Positions 27,761 through 35,547 of a DNA stretch of 64,000 bases are shown piece after piece (position 1 is the stretch's first letter; each line of letters begins with the position of its first letter). The notes beneath the pieces were generated by a model. It saw nothing but the letters and a program-made list of their open reading frames with translations. It searched no databases and was not told the origin of the DNA. The position numbers and the translations under genes are program-made. The stretch covers positions 1 to 64,000 of the forward strand of contig JAEPLS010000001.1 in the NCBI GenBank assembly GCA_017644325.1, read 5' to 3'. This DNA is from Prochlorococcus marinus CUG1438. Its GTDB lineage: Bacteria; Cyanobacteriota; Cyanobacteriia; PCC-6307; Cyanobiaceae.

Positions 27761-28153
27761 TTACTTTTCACATTGAGAGGTACAAAGTTTTTCAATATTG
27801 GATCGACCTGTAATAAGAAGTCTATATTTTGCCCAATATCTGTAAGCCAGCCTTAATATGGGAGATAAGAATCGTATTTTCAAAGGATAATAAACCCAAC
27901 CCAAACCAATTAATTCATAAGAATATGACAGTACGTCTAGTCCCCTAATAATTTCTCCATTTTCCTTAATCCCATGAAGATTTGACATTGCTTCTGAATA
28001 TGAAATGTCACCAAAAAGACTTTGATCATAATCTTTACTATTAATATCTACAAATATAATTTGATTTGAAATATCTCTTTTTTTTAAAAAATTTGTTTCT
28101 CTCAAACAAAGTGGACAACCACCATCAAATAAAAAGGTTAATTTAATTTTCAT
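27761..28153 (-). CDS. DCC-family (DUF393) thiol-disulfide oxidoreductase-like protein
   Basis: The N-terminus has the family name motif DGGCPLC with a CxxC-like CPLC, followed by LRETNFLKKRD and IIFVDINSKDYD, as in DUF393 proteins with a thioredoxin-like fold. The middle has GLDVLSYSYELIGLGWVYYPL. I start it at the ATG at 28153, because the longer frame begins with TTG and has four extra residues. It is the first gene of the leftward photolyase cluster. Function is unproven; a redox role is inferred from the CPLC motif. Confidence 0.8.
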   Translation of the reverse strand: MKIKLTFLFDGGCPLCLRETNFLKKRDISNQIIFVDINSKDYDQSLFGDISYSEAMSNLHGIKENGEIIRGLDVLSYSYELIGLGWVYYPLKIRFLSPILRLAYRYWAKYRLLITGRSNIEKLCTSQCEK

Positions 28154-28304
28154 ATTTTTATACAAATATAGAATTTAAATAACTTTTTTGTGAGAAAAAA
28201 ATATTTTTATACAGTACGAAGAAAGTTTTAAAAGTACAAGCTTCATAAAGCCTTAATAATTACTAGGTCAAAATTTTAAAAAATTACATTATCTTATAGA
28301 TTAA

Positions 28305-28338
28305 TAAACCATTGATTAAGGGATACATCGATGGTTTA
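28305..28338 (-). terminator. 12-bp hairpin, possible terminator
   Basis: TAAACCATTGAT at 28305-28316 pairs with ATCGATGGTTTA at 28327-28338 around a 10-base loop, with one G-T wobble. It lies just past the stop of the 67-residue gene at 28352 (minus strand). No strong U-tract follows immediately, so it may instead be a processing or stability element. Confidence 0.45.
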
Positions 28339-28351
28339 AAACTATTAATTA

Positions 28352-28555
28352 TTAATCATCTAAAAGATGAACTCCTTCGCCTATATCAGGAGTAAACTTA
28401 CAATATTTTTCAAAAACAAGTCCAACACCTCTCATTTTTTCTCCTAATTCATCACTAAATTTATTCCAATCTTCAGATTCTCTTTCAGGTAAATCCCATC
28501 CTTGTTTCTCCACCATGCTTGTGATTACTGTATAGTCCCATTCTATGTATGCCAT
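28352..28555 (-). CDS. Small conserved-looking hypothetical protein (67 aa)
   Basis: This 67-residue acidic soluble protein has MAYIEWDYTVITSMVEKQGW, PERESEDWNKFSDELGEKM and a C-terminal PDIGEGVHLLDD. The rich use of Trp, Gly and Cys in AT-rich DNA argues that it is real. I do not recognise the family. It stands alone, divergent from trmH, with a hairpin just downstream. Confidence 0.65.
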   Translation of the reverse strand: MAYIEWDYTVITSMVEKQGWDLPERESEDWNKFSDELGEKMRGVGLVFEKYCKFTPDIGEGVHLLDD

Positions 28556-28651
28556 TGAGTTAATTCAAACTACCAAAACATTATAAACCAAGAGATTTAA
28601 TAGGTAATAATTATTTTTTGAATATAATTAAGAAGTGTGAAAAAATTATAA

Positions 28652-29323
28652 ATGTCAATTTTGCCAAGAAGATTTGAACGAATCAAAAGTGTTTTAGATT
28701 GCAGAATGAAAAACTTGACTGTTTTAGTTGAGGATGTCAATAAACCACATAATTTATCCGCGATACTAAGGACTTGTGATGCAGCAGGAGTTTTCGAAGC
28801 AAATTTTATTAGCAAAAGGAATGTCGTCAAGACTTTTAATAGTACTGCGCAAGGAAGTCAAAAATGGGTCAAACTAAATAATCATGAAAACACTATCACT
28901 GCAATATCCGATTTAAAGAATAAGGGTTTTAAATTATATGGAACTACTCTTAATAGAGAATCAGTTGATTATAGAAATTTTGATTATTCTCAAAATACGT
29001 GTTTTGTTCTTGGAGCAGAAAAATGGGGATTAAGTAAAGAACTCATATCATTGGTTGATCAATCAATTTTCATACCTATGAGAGGTATGGTCCAATCCCT
29101 AAATGTTTCAGTTGCTGCTTCCATATTATTATTTGAAGCTATTCGCCAGAGAAAAAATAAAGATATATTGCCCACTAATGGAGAAGGATTAAATATAGAT
29201 GAATATCGAAAGACACTTTTTGAATGGTGTTACCCAGAATTAGCTACTTTATATAAAAAATCAGCAAAAGAGTATCCAAAGTTAAATGATCAAGGAGATT
29301 TTGATCCTATTGTAGATAACTAA
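28652..29323 (+). CDS. trmH: tRNA 2'-O-methyltransferase (TrmH/SpoU)
   Basis: This 223-residue SPOUT-family enzyme resembles TrmH, which methylates the 2'-OH of G18 in the D-loop of tRNA. The motifs are visible: the N-terminal NLTVLVEDVNKPHNLSAILRTC with the catalytic Arg/Asn, LGAEKWGLS, and the knotted SAM site IPMRGMVQSLNVSVAASILL. The C-terminal extension after 165 matches TrmH rather than RlmB. It is convergent with the ABC permease gene, with 2 bases between stops. Confidence 0.9.
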   Translation: MSILPRRFERIKSVLDCRMKNLTVLVEDVNKPHNLSAILRTCDAAGVFEANFISKRNVVKTFNSTAQGSQKWVKLNNHENTITAISDLKNKGFKLYGTTLNRESVDYRNFDYSQNTCFVLGAEKWGLSKELISLVDQSIFIPMRGMVQSLNVSVAASILLFEAIRQRKNKDILPTNGEGLNIDEYRKTLFEWCYPELATLYKKSAKEYPKLNDQGDFDPIVDN

Positions 29324-29325
29324 AA

Positions 29326-30171
29326 TCAATCAGACTTTTGTCTATCAAAAATTTCCTCAAGATCCTCTCCTATAAAAGAAAGACCTAAAACTAAAAAAAA
29401 CATTGCCAAACCAGGGAACAAAGCCGTCCACCAAATACCTGTAGGTAAAGCGGCAAGAGCAAGATTTAAATCACTTCCCCATTCTGGGACATCTGCAGGA
29501 ACACCAAGACCTAAAAATCCTAAACTTCCTAATACCAAAACAGCATCCGCAGCATTTAGGGTAAGCAGAATAGGTAAAGGTGTTATTACATTTGGAAGAA
29601 TATATTTAAAAATAATTGTTTTAACATCAGCCCCTGAGACTTGAGCTGCCTCAACGTAAGTTTCGGATTTAACTAAAATTGTTTGATTTCTGATTAATCT
29701 AAAATATTGTGGCGAATAAACAATGCACAATGCCAAAGCCGCATTAAGAATACCCTTACCCAAGACAAAAGCAACAACAACTGAAAGCAAAATTACAGGT
29801 ATTGAAAAAATAGTATCCATTATTAGTGATAAGCACTTATCAAACAAACCACCAAAATACCCACTTAATAATCCCAATGGCAAACCTAAACTTAATGAAA
29901 AAAGAATAGCTAAGAATACAACTTCTATCGCTAAGGATGATCCTTGCAAAGTTCTTAAGCAAACATCTCTTCCTAATCTATCTGTGCCACAGAAATGATT
30001 AAGCGAAGGAGGGGCAAAGATATCATTGCTTAAAATTGAAAATGAATAACCGAAAAAATTATTGGCCTCTAAAAATTTCATTATTAAAACAATAAGAAGA
30101 TAAAAAAGTACAATTAGAAATCCAGCTTTTCTGATATTTGAGCCGACACGATTAAGTGAGTTAATATCCAA
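29326..30171 (-). CDS. Peptide/nickel-type ABC transporter permease (DppC-like)
   Basis: This 281-residue permease has five or six membrane helices. It has the N-terminal NHFCGTDRLGRDVCLRTLQGS typical of DppC/OppC proteins and the EAA loop TYVEAAQVSGADVKTIIFKYILPNV. The C-terminal region LGSLGFLGLGVPADVPEWG is also diagnostic. The other parts of such a system (DppB, ATPases and a binding protein) are not in the vicinity, so the transporter is split across the genome. Substrate cannot be inferred beyond oligopeptide, nickel or similar. Confidence 0.85.
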   Translation of the reverse strand: MDINSLNRVGSNIRKAGFLIVLFYLLIVLIMKFLEANNFFGYSFSILSNDIFAPPSLNHFCGTDRLGRDVCLRTLQGSSLAIEVVFLAILFSLSLGLPLGLLSGYFGGLFDKCLSLIMDTIFSIPVILLSVVVAFVLGKGILNAALALCIVYSPQYFRLIRNQTILVKSETYVEAAQVSGADVKTIIFKYILPNVITPLPILLTLNAADAVLVLGSLGFLGLGVPADVPEWGSDLNLALAALPTGIWWTALFPGLAMFFLVLGLSFIGEDLEEIFDRQKSD

Positions 30172-30251
30172 AATCTTTTTTTTACAGATATGAATGAAAT
30201 ATACCCAATACTCTTAAAAAAAAATAGTTATTAATTTTAAATTTTAAAAAA

Positions 30252-32060
30252 TTACTGGTTTAATTTCAGGACTGCCATAAAAGCTTCTTGAGGTACTTCA
30301 ACTTTACCCATTGCCTTCATCCTCTTTTTACCTTTAGCTTGTTTCTTTAAAAGTTTCTTTTTCCTAGAAATATCACCTCCATAACATTTTGATAAAACAT
30401 CTTTTCGCAAAGCACTTATACTTTCACTTGCAATAATCCTACTACCGATTGATGCCTGGATAGGAATTTTAAATTGTTGTTTTGGAATAAGTTCTTTTAA
30501 TTTCTCAACTAGACTTCTTCCAATTCCATAAGCCTTATCTTTATGAACAATAGAAGTTAATGGATCTGCTCTTTCTGAATTTATTAGAACATCCAATCTG
30601 ACAAGGTCATTCTTTCTATACCCAATTAAATGATATTCCATTGATGCATAACCTTGAGTCCTACTTTTCATTTGATCAAAGAAATCTGTAACTACTTCTG
30701 CTAATGGAATTTCATAAATCAAAGTAACCCGATCTGTTGTTATGTATTTCATATCTATAAATACTCCTCTTCTTTCCTGACATAAACCCATTAATGTTCC
30801 ATTAAATTCATTGGGAGCATAAATTTCCATTTTCACATAAGGCTCTTCTATTGATTCCCTAAGTTGTGGATCAGGAATTGTAGAAGGATTATCAATAAAG
30901 ATATGTTCATGATGATTTAAATTAACCTTATAGATAACTGATGGTGCCGTTACAATTAAATCCAAATCATATTCTCTTTCTAATCTTTCTTGAACAATCT
31001 CCATATGAAGAAGTCCTAAGAATCCGCACCTAAATCCGAAGCCCATTGCGCTACTAGTTTCGGGCTCATATTTTAAGGCCGCATCAGATAATTGTAATTT
31101 TTCAAGTGATACTCTTAAATCTGGGAATTGATCAGCATCAGTCGGGAATAAGCCACAAAAAACCATAGGGTTTGCTGTCTTGTAACCTGGCAAGGGATCA
31201 TTTGCAGGTGAATTTAAAAGAGTAATCGTATCTCCCACTCTCGCATCAGCAACTGATTTTATAGAAGCAGCTAAATAACCAACTTCTCCTGCATGTAATT
31301 CATCAACTTGTTGCTGATCAGGTGCCATTATTCCTATTTCATCCAATTCATAATTTTTTTTGCTAGCCATTAATAATATCTTTTCTCTCTTATTAAGAGA
31401 CCCAGATATCACCCTGAAATAAACAATAACGCCCCTGTAGGGATCATAATAAGAATCAAAAATTAATGCCTTCGTAGGTAATTTTATTTCATCTTGAGGA
31501 GGAGGGACTCTTTTTACAATTGCTTCCAAAATATCTTTAATACCAACTCCAGTTTTTGCTGAACAATTTATTGCATTAGATGTATCAAGTCCAATAATTT
31601 CCTCTATTTCTTGTTTTATTTTTTCAGCATCAGCTCCAGGCAAATCAACTTTATTTAAAACAGGAATTATTTCAAGATTATTTTCTAAGGCAAGATAAAC
31701 ATTAGCTAAGGTTTGAGCTTCTACTCCTTGACTTGCATCAACAACGAGTAAAGCGCCTTCACAAGCCTGGAGAGATCTACTAACCTCATAAGAAAAATCA
31801 ACATGCCCTGGGGTATCTATCAGGTTCAAAACATATTCTTGAGAATCATCAGCTTTATATTTCATCCTAGCGGCCTGTAACTTGATAGTAATTCCTCTCT
31901 CTCTTTCAAGATCCATACTATCCAAAAATTGTTCCTGCATATCCCTTTGCTGCACAGTTCCAGTATCTTGGAGCAATCTATCAGCGAGTGTAGATTTACC
32001 ATGATCAATATGAGCGATTATGCAGAAATTTCTTATTTTTGAAACTGATATATTAGTCAT
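30252..32060 (-). CDS. lepA: Elongation factor 4 (back-translocating GTPase)
   Basis: This 602-residue translational GTPase has G1 [11 protein letters not shown]2 RERGITIK, G3 DTPGHVDF, G4 NKVDLPGA and the switch-region [18 protein letters not shown]. The LepA-specific C-terminal domain includes [21 protein letters not shown]. The family acts on stalled or mis-translocated ribosomes. It is full length, with the mqo gene 55 bases upstream on the same strand. Confidence 0.96.
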   Translation of the reverse strand: MTNISVSKIRNFCIIAHIDHGKSTLADRLLQDTGTVQQRDMQEQFLDSMDLERERGITIKLQAARMKYKADDSQEYVLNLIDTPGHVDFSYEVSRSLQACEGALLVVDASQGVEAQTLANVYLALENNLEIIPVLNKVDLPGADAEKIKQEIEEIIGLDTSNAINCSAKTGVGIKDILEAIVKRVPPPQDEIKLPTKALIFDSYYDPYRGVIVYFRVISGSLNKREKILLMASKKNYELDEIGIMAPDQQQVDELHAGEVGYLAASIKSVADARVGDTITLLNSPANDPLPGYKTANPMVFCGLFPTDADQFPDLRVSLEKLQLSDAALKYEPETSSAMGFGFRCGFLGLLHMEIVQERLEREYDLDLIVTAPSVIYKVNLNHHEHIFIDNPSTIPDPQLRESIEEPYVKMEIYAPNEFNGTLMGLCQERRGVFIDMKYITTDRVTLIYEIPLAEVVTDFFDQMKSRTQGYASMEYHLIGYRKNDLVRLDVLINSERADPLTSIVHKDKAYGIGRSLVEKLKELIPKQQFKIPIQASIGSRIIASESISALRKDVLSKCYGGDISRKKKLLKKQAKGKKRMKAMGKVEVPQEAFMAVLKLNQ

Positions 32061-32115
32061 TTAGTAAGAAAAAATCTCCTCTTATTACATCTTGACTAAT
32101 ATTAGCTAATTAGAA

Positions 32116-33615
32116 TTATGGATGGAAACCAAAAATCGAATTATTTCTTTTTTTGATGTCTTTTATAAAGCAAGAACTATCATTTTCAGAAGCGGATAGC
32201 TTTGGATAAATTAAGTCATTTATTTTTTTCTGAAGATTATGCTTGTCGTTTAAAAATAAAACAGATTTTTCTAGAACCTCAACCATAATTGAAACCGCAG
32301 TACTTGCTCCAGGAGAAGCCCCCAGCAAAGCAGATAATGATCCATCAGATGAATTTACAATCTCCGTTCCAAATTTCAAAGAACCACCACCTTCAGTTTT
32401 TTTAATTATTTGGACTCTTTGGCCAGCATTCTTTAAATACCAATCAGAAGGATTAGCTGATGGCATCATATTCTTTAAATTCTCAACTCTTGAATTATGG
32501 TTCTTTAATGATTGTGATATTAGATAATTAATTAAATCGTTGTTCTTGAGACCAACTTCTAACATAGAAAAAATATTATTTTTTTTAATTGAACTAAATA
32601 AGTCAAAGTATGAACTTTGTTTTAGAAATTTCGTTGTAAATCCAGCAAAAGGTCCATATAAAAGAAGTTTTTTATTATCAATCCATCTAGTGTCTAAATG
32701 AGGCACAGACATTGGTGGTGATCCAATATCAGCTTTACCATAAACTTTTGAGTTATGTTTTTCTGTAAGATCTTTTTTCTCGCAAATAAGCCATTTCCCA
32801 CTAACAGGAAATCCACCATAACTTTTTGCTTCTGGAATTTTTGATTTTTGTAAATAATTAATTGTTTTTCCACCAGCACCAAGAAAAACGTATCCCGTTC
32901 TAATTGAAGTTTTTCTACCTTCAGAACTGATTTCTAGTTCCCATTGTTTTTTATCAATTTTCTTTAAATCTACTAATTCTGTTTTATACCTAATTTCAAC
33001 ATTTTTGTTTAAGGAAACTAATGACAAATACTCTTTAGTTAAAGCCTCAAAATTAATATCAGTTCCTCTACCTATTCTGGTAGCCGCAATTTGAGTAGAT
33101 GGATTTCTATCTTTTGTTATTAGAGGAGCCCATGATGAAATTTCTTCAAAAGATGTAGAAAATTCCATATCGATAAATTCAGGGTTTTCGGTCATTTTTT
33201 GAAATCTTTTTTTTAAAAAAGAAATATTATCCTGACCAGACACAAAGCTAATATGAGGAATAAATTCTAGAAACTTCTTAATATCAATTTTCCCTGCTTC
33301 ATACAATGAGGCCCATAAAGACATGGATGTTTCAAAAGAACGATTTATTGAGAGCGCTTTATCTATTTTTATATTTCCTTTTTCATCTAAAGGAGTATAG
33401 TTTAATTCGCAATTAGCTGCATGCCCTGTACCTGCATTATTAAAAGCGCCAGTACTTTCACTTCCTGGAGCATTTAATTTTTCTATAATAAGAAATTTTA
33501 TATCTGGTAAAACTTCAGAAATTAGGAGGGCTAAAGTACTACTCATTATCCCTGCTCCTACTAAGACTGCATCAAAGTAGCTATTGTCATTAGTGGGATT
33601 TTTAGATGAAGTCAC
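32116..33615 (-). CDS. mqo: Malate:quinone oxidoreductase
   Basis: This 499-residue membrane-associated FAD enzyme oxidises malate to oxaloacetate and reduces quinone. FAD-binding motif [15 protein letters not shown] is at the N-terminus, followed by the family signature [24 protein letters not shown] in pieces, [12 protein letters not shown] and [11 protein letters not shown]. The end carries [20 protein letters not shown]. The start is GTG at 33615. Picocyanobacteria have an incomplete TCA cycle, so this step probably feeds electrons to the thylakoid or plasma-membrane quinone pool. Confidence 0.93.
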   Translation of the reverse strand: MTSSKNPTNDNSYFDAVLVGAGIMSSTLALLISEVLPDIKFLIIEKLNAPGSESTGAFNNAGTGHAANCELNYTPLDEKGNIKIDKALSINRSFETSMSLWASLYEAGKIDIKKFLEFIPHISFVSGQDNISFLKKRFQKMTENPEFIDMEFSTSFEEISSWAPLITKDRNPSTQIAATRIGRGTDINFEALTKEYLSLVSLNKNVEIRYKTELVDLKKIDKKQWELEISSEGRKTSIRTGYVFLGAGGKTINYLQKSKIPEAKSYGGFPVSGKWLICEKKDLTEKHNSKVYGKADIGSPPMSVPHLDTRWIDNKKLLLYGPFAGFTTKFLKQSSYFDLFSSIKKNNIFSMLEVGLKNNDLINYLISQSLKNHNSRVENLKNMMPSANPSDWYLKNAGQRVQIIKKTEGGGSLKFGTEIVNSSDGSLSALLGASPGASTAVSIMVEVLEKSVLFLNDKHNLQKKINDLIYPKLSASENDSSCFIKDIKKRNNSIFGFHP

Positions 33616-33685
33616 AACAGAAAATTATCTTTTTTGCAATTAATCAGATTTCTTTCTAGGCTTATTATAAAGTTAATCCAAAATT

Positions 33686-33931
33686 ATGAGTACTGAAACA
33701 CTCTCGCTGACAAACGAAAATGTTGAAAAAGTCCTTGACGAGCTAAGACCTTTTTTAATTTCTGATGGAGGTAATGTAGAGATTGCAGAAATAGATGGTC
33801 CAATTGTCAAAGTCAGACTTCAAGGAGCATGTGGTAGTTGCCCAAGTAGCACTATGACTCTCAAAATGGGTATTGAAAGAAAGTTAAAAGAAATGATTCC
33901 TGAAATAAGCGAAGTTGTCCAGGTTTTATAA
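33686..33931 (+). CDS. nfu: NifU-like iron-sulfur cluster scaffold (Nfu)
   Basis: This 81-residue protein consists only of the NifU C-terminal domain. It has [18 protein letters not shown] and the cluster-binding CxxC in [20 protein letters not shown]. NfuA-type proteins in cyanobacteria mature the Fe-S clusters of photosystem I. It is divergent from mqo (70 bases apart) and convergent with the small membrane gene at 33954. Confidence 0.93.
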   Translation: MSTETLSLTNENVEKVLDELRPFLISDGGNVEIAEIDGPIVKVRLQGACGSCPSSTMTLKMGIERKLKEMIPEISEVVQVL

Positions 33932-33953
33932 AAATTTTTAACTGAAGTATATA

Positions 33954-34211
33954 TTATTTAGTTTTTAATTCCTTCAACAAAGATGATTCCATATCAAGGC
34001 AATCAATTGGAAGCCCTTGACCAATAGCGATTAAAAGAGGTGCAAGTATTCCTAAAGTAAAAACTAAATTTGATTGGCTTACATCATATTTACTCAAAGT
34101 AAAAGTTATCAAATAAATAATTGAAAAATAAGCATGTAGTGAAAAAAATTCTTTTGGCTTTAATACTGGCCACCTTAAAGTATTTCCCAAGAAATATAAA
34201 AAACCTGTCAT
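33954..34211 (-). CDS. Small conserved-looking membrane protein (85 aa)
   Basis: This 85-residue protein has two or three hydrophobic segments. It opens MTGFLYFLGNTLRWPVLKPK, followed by a membrane helix near 27-40, another near 48-65 and a charged tail. I cannot name a family; its composition and clear ATG suggest a real gene. It is leftward and convergent with nfu. Confidence 0.65.
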   Translation of the reverse strand: MTGFLYFLGNTLRWPVLKPKEFFSLHAYFSIIYLITFTLSKYDVSQSNLVFTLGILAPLLIAIGQGLPIDCLDMESSLLKELKTK

Positions 34212-34361
34212 AAATAAATAGTTACATGAAGATTAAACCAAATATAAACATAAACCTTTTTAGAGACTATTTATAAAAAAATTTACCTAAGATAATAATT
34301 AAAAAAACATTAAATCTTCGTTTCTATTTGTAAAAGCTAGACATCTCTAGAAAAATAAGTT

Positions 34362-34387
34362 TATAATGATTTGGTAGCAATTGCTAC
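34362..34387 (+). promoter_or_regulatory. TATAAT -10 box with an NtcA-type palindrome just downstream
   Basis: TATAAT lies at 34362-34367. A perfect 14-bp palindrome, GTAGCAATTGCTAC, lies at 34374-34387 and fits the NtcA consensus GTA-N8-TAC exactly. If the TATAAT box is used, transcription would start near 34373-34375, so the site covers the start point. NtcA bound there would be expected to repress, as described for glutamine-synthetase inactivating-factor genes. No -35 element is evident. The gene served is the DUF4278 gene, through the riboswitch-like leader. Confidence 0.65.
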
Positions 34388-34390
34388 TTT

Positions 34391-34446
34391 TTCGTTCACC
34401 CTCATTTGAGGGCGCAGTTCGAGTCATACCATGGAACGGGGGATGG
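34391..34446 (+). promoter_or_regulatory. Candidate glutamine-II (downstream-peptide) riboswitch
   Basis: The leader has CGTTC (34393-34397) pairing with GAACG (34434-34438). Inside is a hairpin CCCTC-ATTT-GAGGG (34399-34412), followed by CGCAGTTCGAGTCATACC (34413-34430). CATACC (34425-34430) can also pair with GGGATG (34440-34445), with one mismatch, giving an H-type pseudoknot over a G-rich Shine-Dalgarno-like run. From memory this matches the picocyanobacterial downstream-peptide RNA, shown to bind glutamine. Its position ahead of a short ORF fits that class. Glutamine binding should hide the ribosome site and lower translation. Confidence 0.75.
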
Positions 34447-34466
34447 CCGTGTTGTCACATCGAATC

Positions 34467-34640
34467 ATGACTACTTTAACTTACAGAGGTAAAAACTACG
34501 TTCAAAACAAAGAAGCTGCTAAAAAGCAACTTGTTGAACTTACCTACAGAAGAAACGTATACACCAACAGAATGGATGACGCTTCTTCAAGTAATGAAAA
34601 GGCAGAATTAAATTACAGAGGTGTTAATTACACTAAATAA
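34467..34640 (+). CDS. DUF4278 small protein (PirA-like)
   Basis: Starting at the ATG at 34467, the 57-residue product begins MTTLTYRGKNY and repeats the Y-R motif three times: LTYRGKNYV, LTYRRNVYT and LNYRGVNYT. This is the DUF4278 family. The Synechocystis member PirA binds PII and slows arginine synthesis; equivalence here is inference. The start is uncertain. In-frame GTG (34449) and TTG (34452) lie 6-9 bases after the GGGGG run (34438-34442), whereas ATG 34467 has no Shine-Dalgarno. Those starts would add five or six residues. The gene ends in a strong terminator, so it is a single-gene unit. Confidence 0.8.
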   Translation: MTTLTYRGKNYVQNKEAAKKQLVELTYRRNVYTNRMDDASSSNEKAELNYRGVNYTK

Positions 34641-34656
34641 TTTAATTAAACAAATT

Positions 34657-34686
34657 AAAAGCCCCTTTTTCAGGGGCTTTTTTTTT
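34657..34686 (+). terminator. Rho-independent terminator after the DUF4278 gene
   Basis: AAAAGCCCC at 34657-34665 pairs with GGGGCTTTT at 34673-34681 around TTTTTCA, followed directly by a run of T to 34686. It is the clearest intrinsic terminator in the window and isolates the DUF4278 transcript from the ArsM-like gene, which begins at 34718. Confidence 0.92.
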
Positions 34687-34717
34687 GGCTATATTTATCA
34701 AGAGTCCTTTAAAAAAT

Positions 34718-35512
34718 ATGTCTGAAAGTTGCTTTAATACAAACACATCGAATAAAGCACCTAATCAATTCGATCATAAAGATGCGATTCAAGAAAGATA
34801 TGGCTCAGCCGCACAAGAAAAAGAAAGTTGTCTTTGTACACCAGTTGGGTTTAATCCCGTTTTACTTGAAGCAATTCCTCAAGAGGTTATAGAAAGAGAC
34901 TATGGGTGTGGTGATCCAACAAAATATGTTCAAAAAAATGATATAGTCTTAGACCTTGGAAGTGGTAGCGGCAAAAATGCTTTCATTTGTGCCCAAATTG
35001 TTGGAAAAGAAGGGAAAGTTATTGGCGTTGATCAGAATTCGGACATGCTTTCTTTATCAAGATCAGCCTCTAAAGAAGTTACAAAAAATATAGGTTTCAA
35101 CAATACCGAATTTCTAGAAGGTTCAATTGAAAAACTTGATGAATTAGATAAAGATTTAAATCCATTAATCGCAGATAAATCAGTTGATATTATTTTAAGT
35201 AATTGCGTTTTAAACTTGGTAAGTCCAGAATCTAGAAATAACCTTCTCAATAACATAAAAAGAGTTTTAAACGATAATGGAAGAATTGCAATTAGCGATA
35301 TCGTCTCTAACAAAAAAGTTCCTTTAAGATTGCAAAATGATCATGATTTATGGACAGGATGTATTAGTGGAGCATGGTATGAGCCAGACTTTATAAGTGA
35401 TTTTAAAGAACTAGGATTTAAAAATTTAAAATTTGCAGAAAGGAGTGCTGAACCTTGGAAAGTAATTGAGGATATAGAGTTTAGAACAGTAACTTTGGTA
35501 GGCAATATCTAA
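34718..35512 (+). CDS. ArsM-like arsenite S-adenosylmethionine methyltransferase
   Basis: This 264-residue class I methyltransferase resembles arsenite methyltransferases. It has RYGSAAQEKESCLC (Cys38, Cys40), GCGDP, the SAM motif VLDLGSGSGKNAF (about 77-89), IGVDQNSDML, then SNCVLNL with Cys163 and GCISGAW with Cys215. The Cys in the first block and the two later Cys correspond to those that bind As(III) in ArsM enzymes. I use the ATG at 34718; an earlier in-frame TTG lies inside the upstream terminator. Methylating other thiol-reactive substrates cannot be excluded. The C-S lyase-like gene follows 35 bases later. Confidence 0.75.
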   Translation: MSESCFNTNTSNKAPNQFDHKDAIQERYGSAAQEKESCLCTPVGFNPVLLEAIPQEVIERDYGCGDPTKYVQKNDIVLDLGSGSGKNAFICAQIVGKEGKVIGVDQNSDMLSLSRSASKEVTKNIGFNNTEFLEGSIEKLDELDKDLNPLIADKSVDIILSNCVLNLVSPESRNNLLNNIKRVLNDNGRIAISDIVSNKKVPLRLQNDHDLWTGCISGAWYEPDFISDFKELGFKNLKFAERSAEPWKVIEDIEFRTVTLVGNI

Positions 35513-35547
35513 CAAATTCAAGAGTTGAAAATATAATATAAATTTCC

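Noticed and set aside
34431-34466. Extended start of the DUF4278 gene at ATG 34431
   Set aside because: This ATG lies in the 3' arm of the riboswitch stem and upstream of the G-rich Shine-Dalgarno-like run, so it is unlikely to be used.
34685-34717. TTG start for the ArsM-like gene
   Set aside because: The codon falls in the T-run of the preceding terminator and the ATG at 34718 gives the expected N-terminus.
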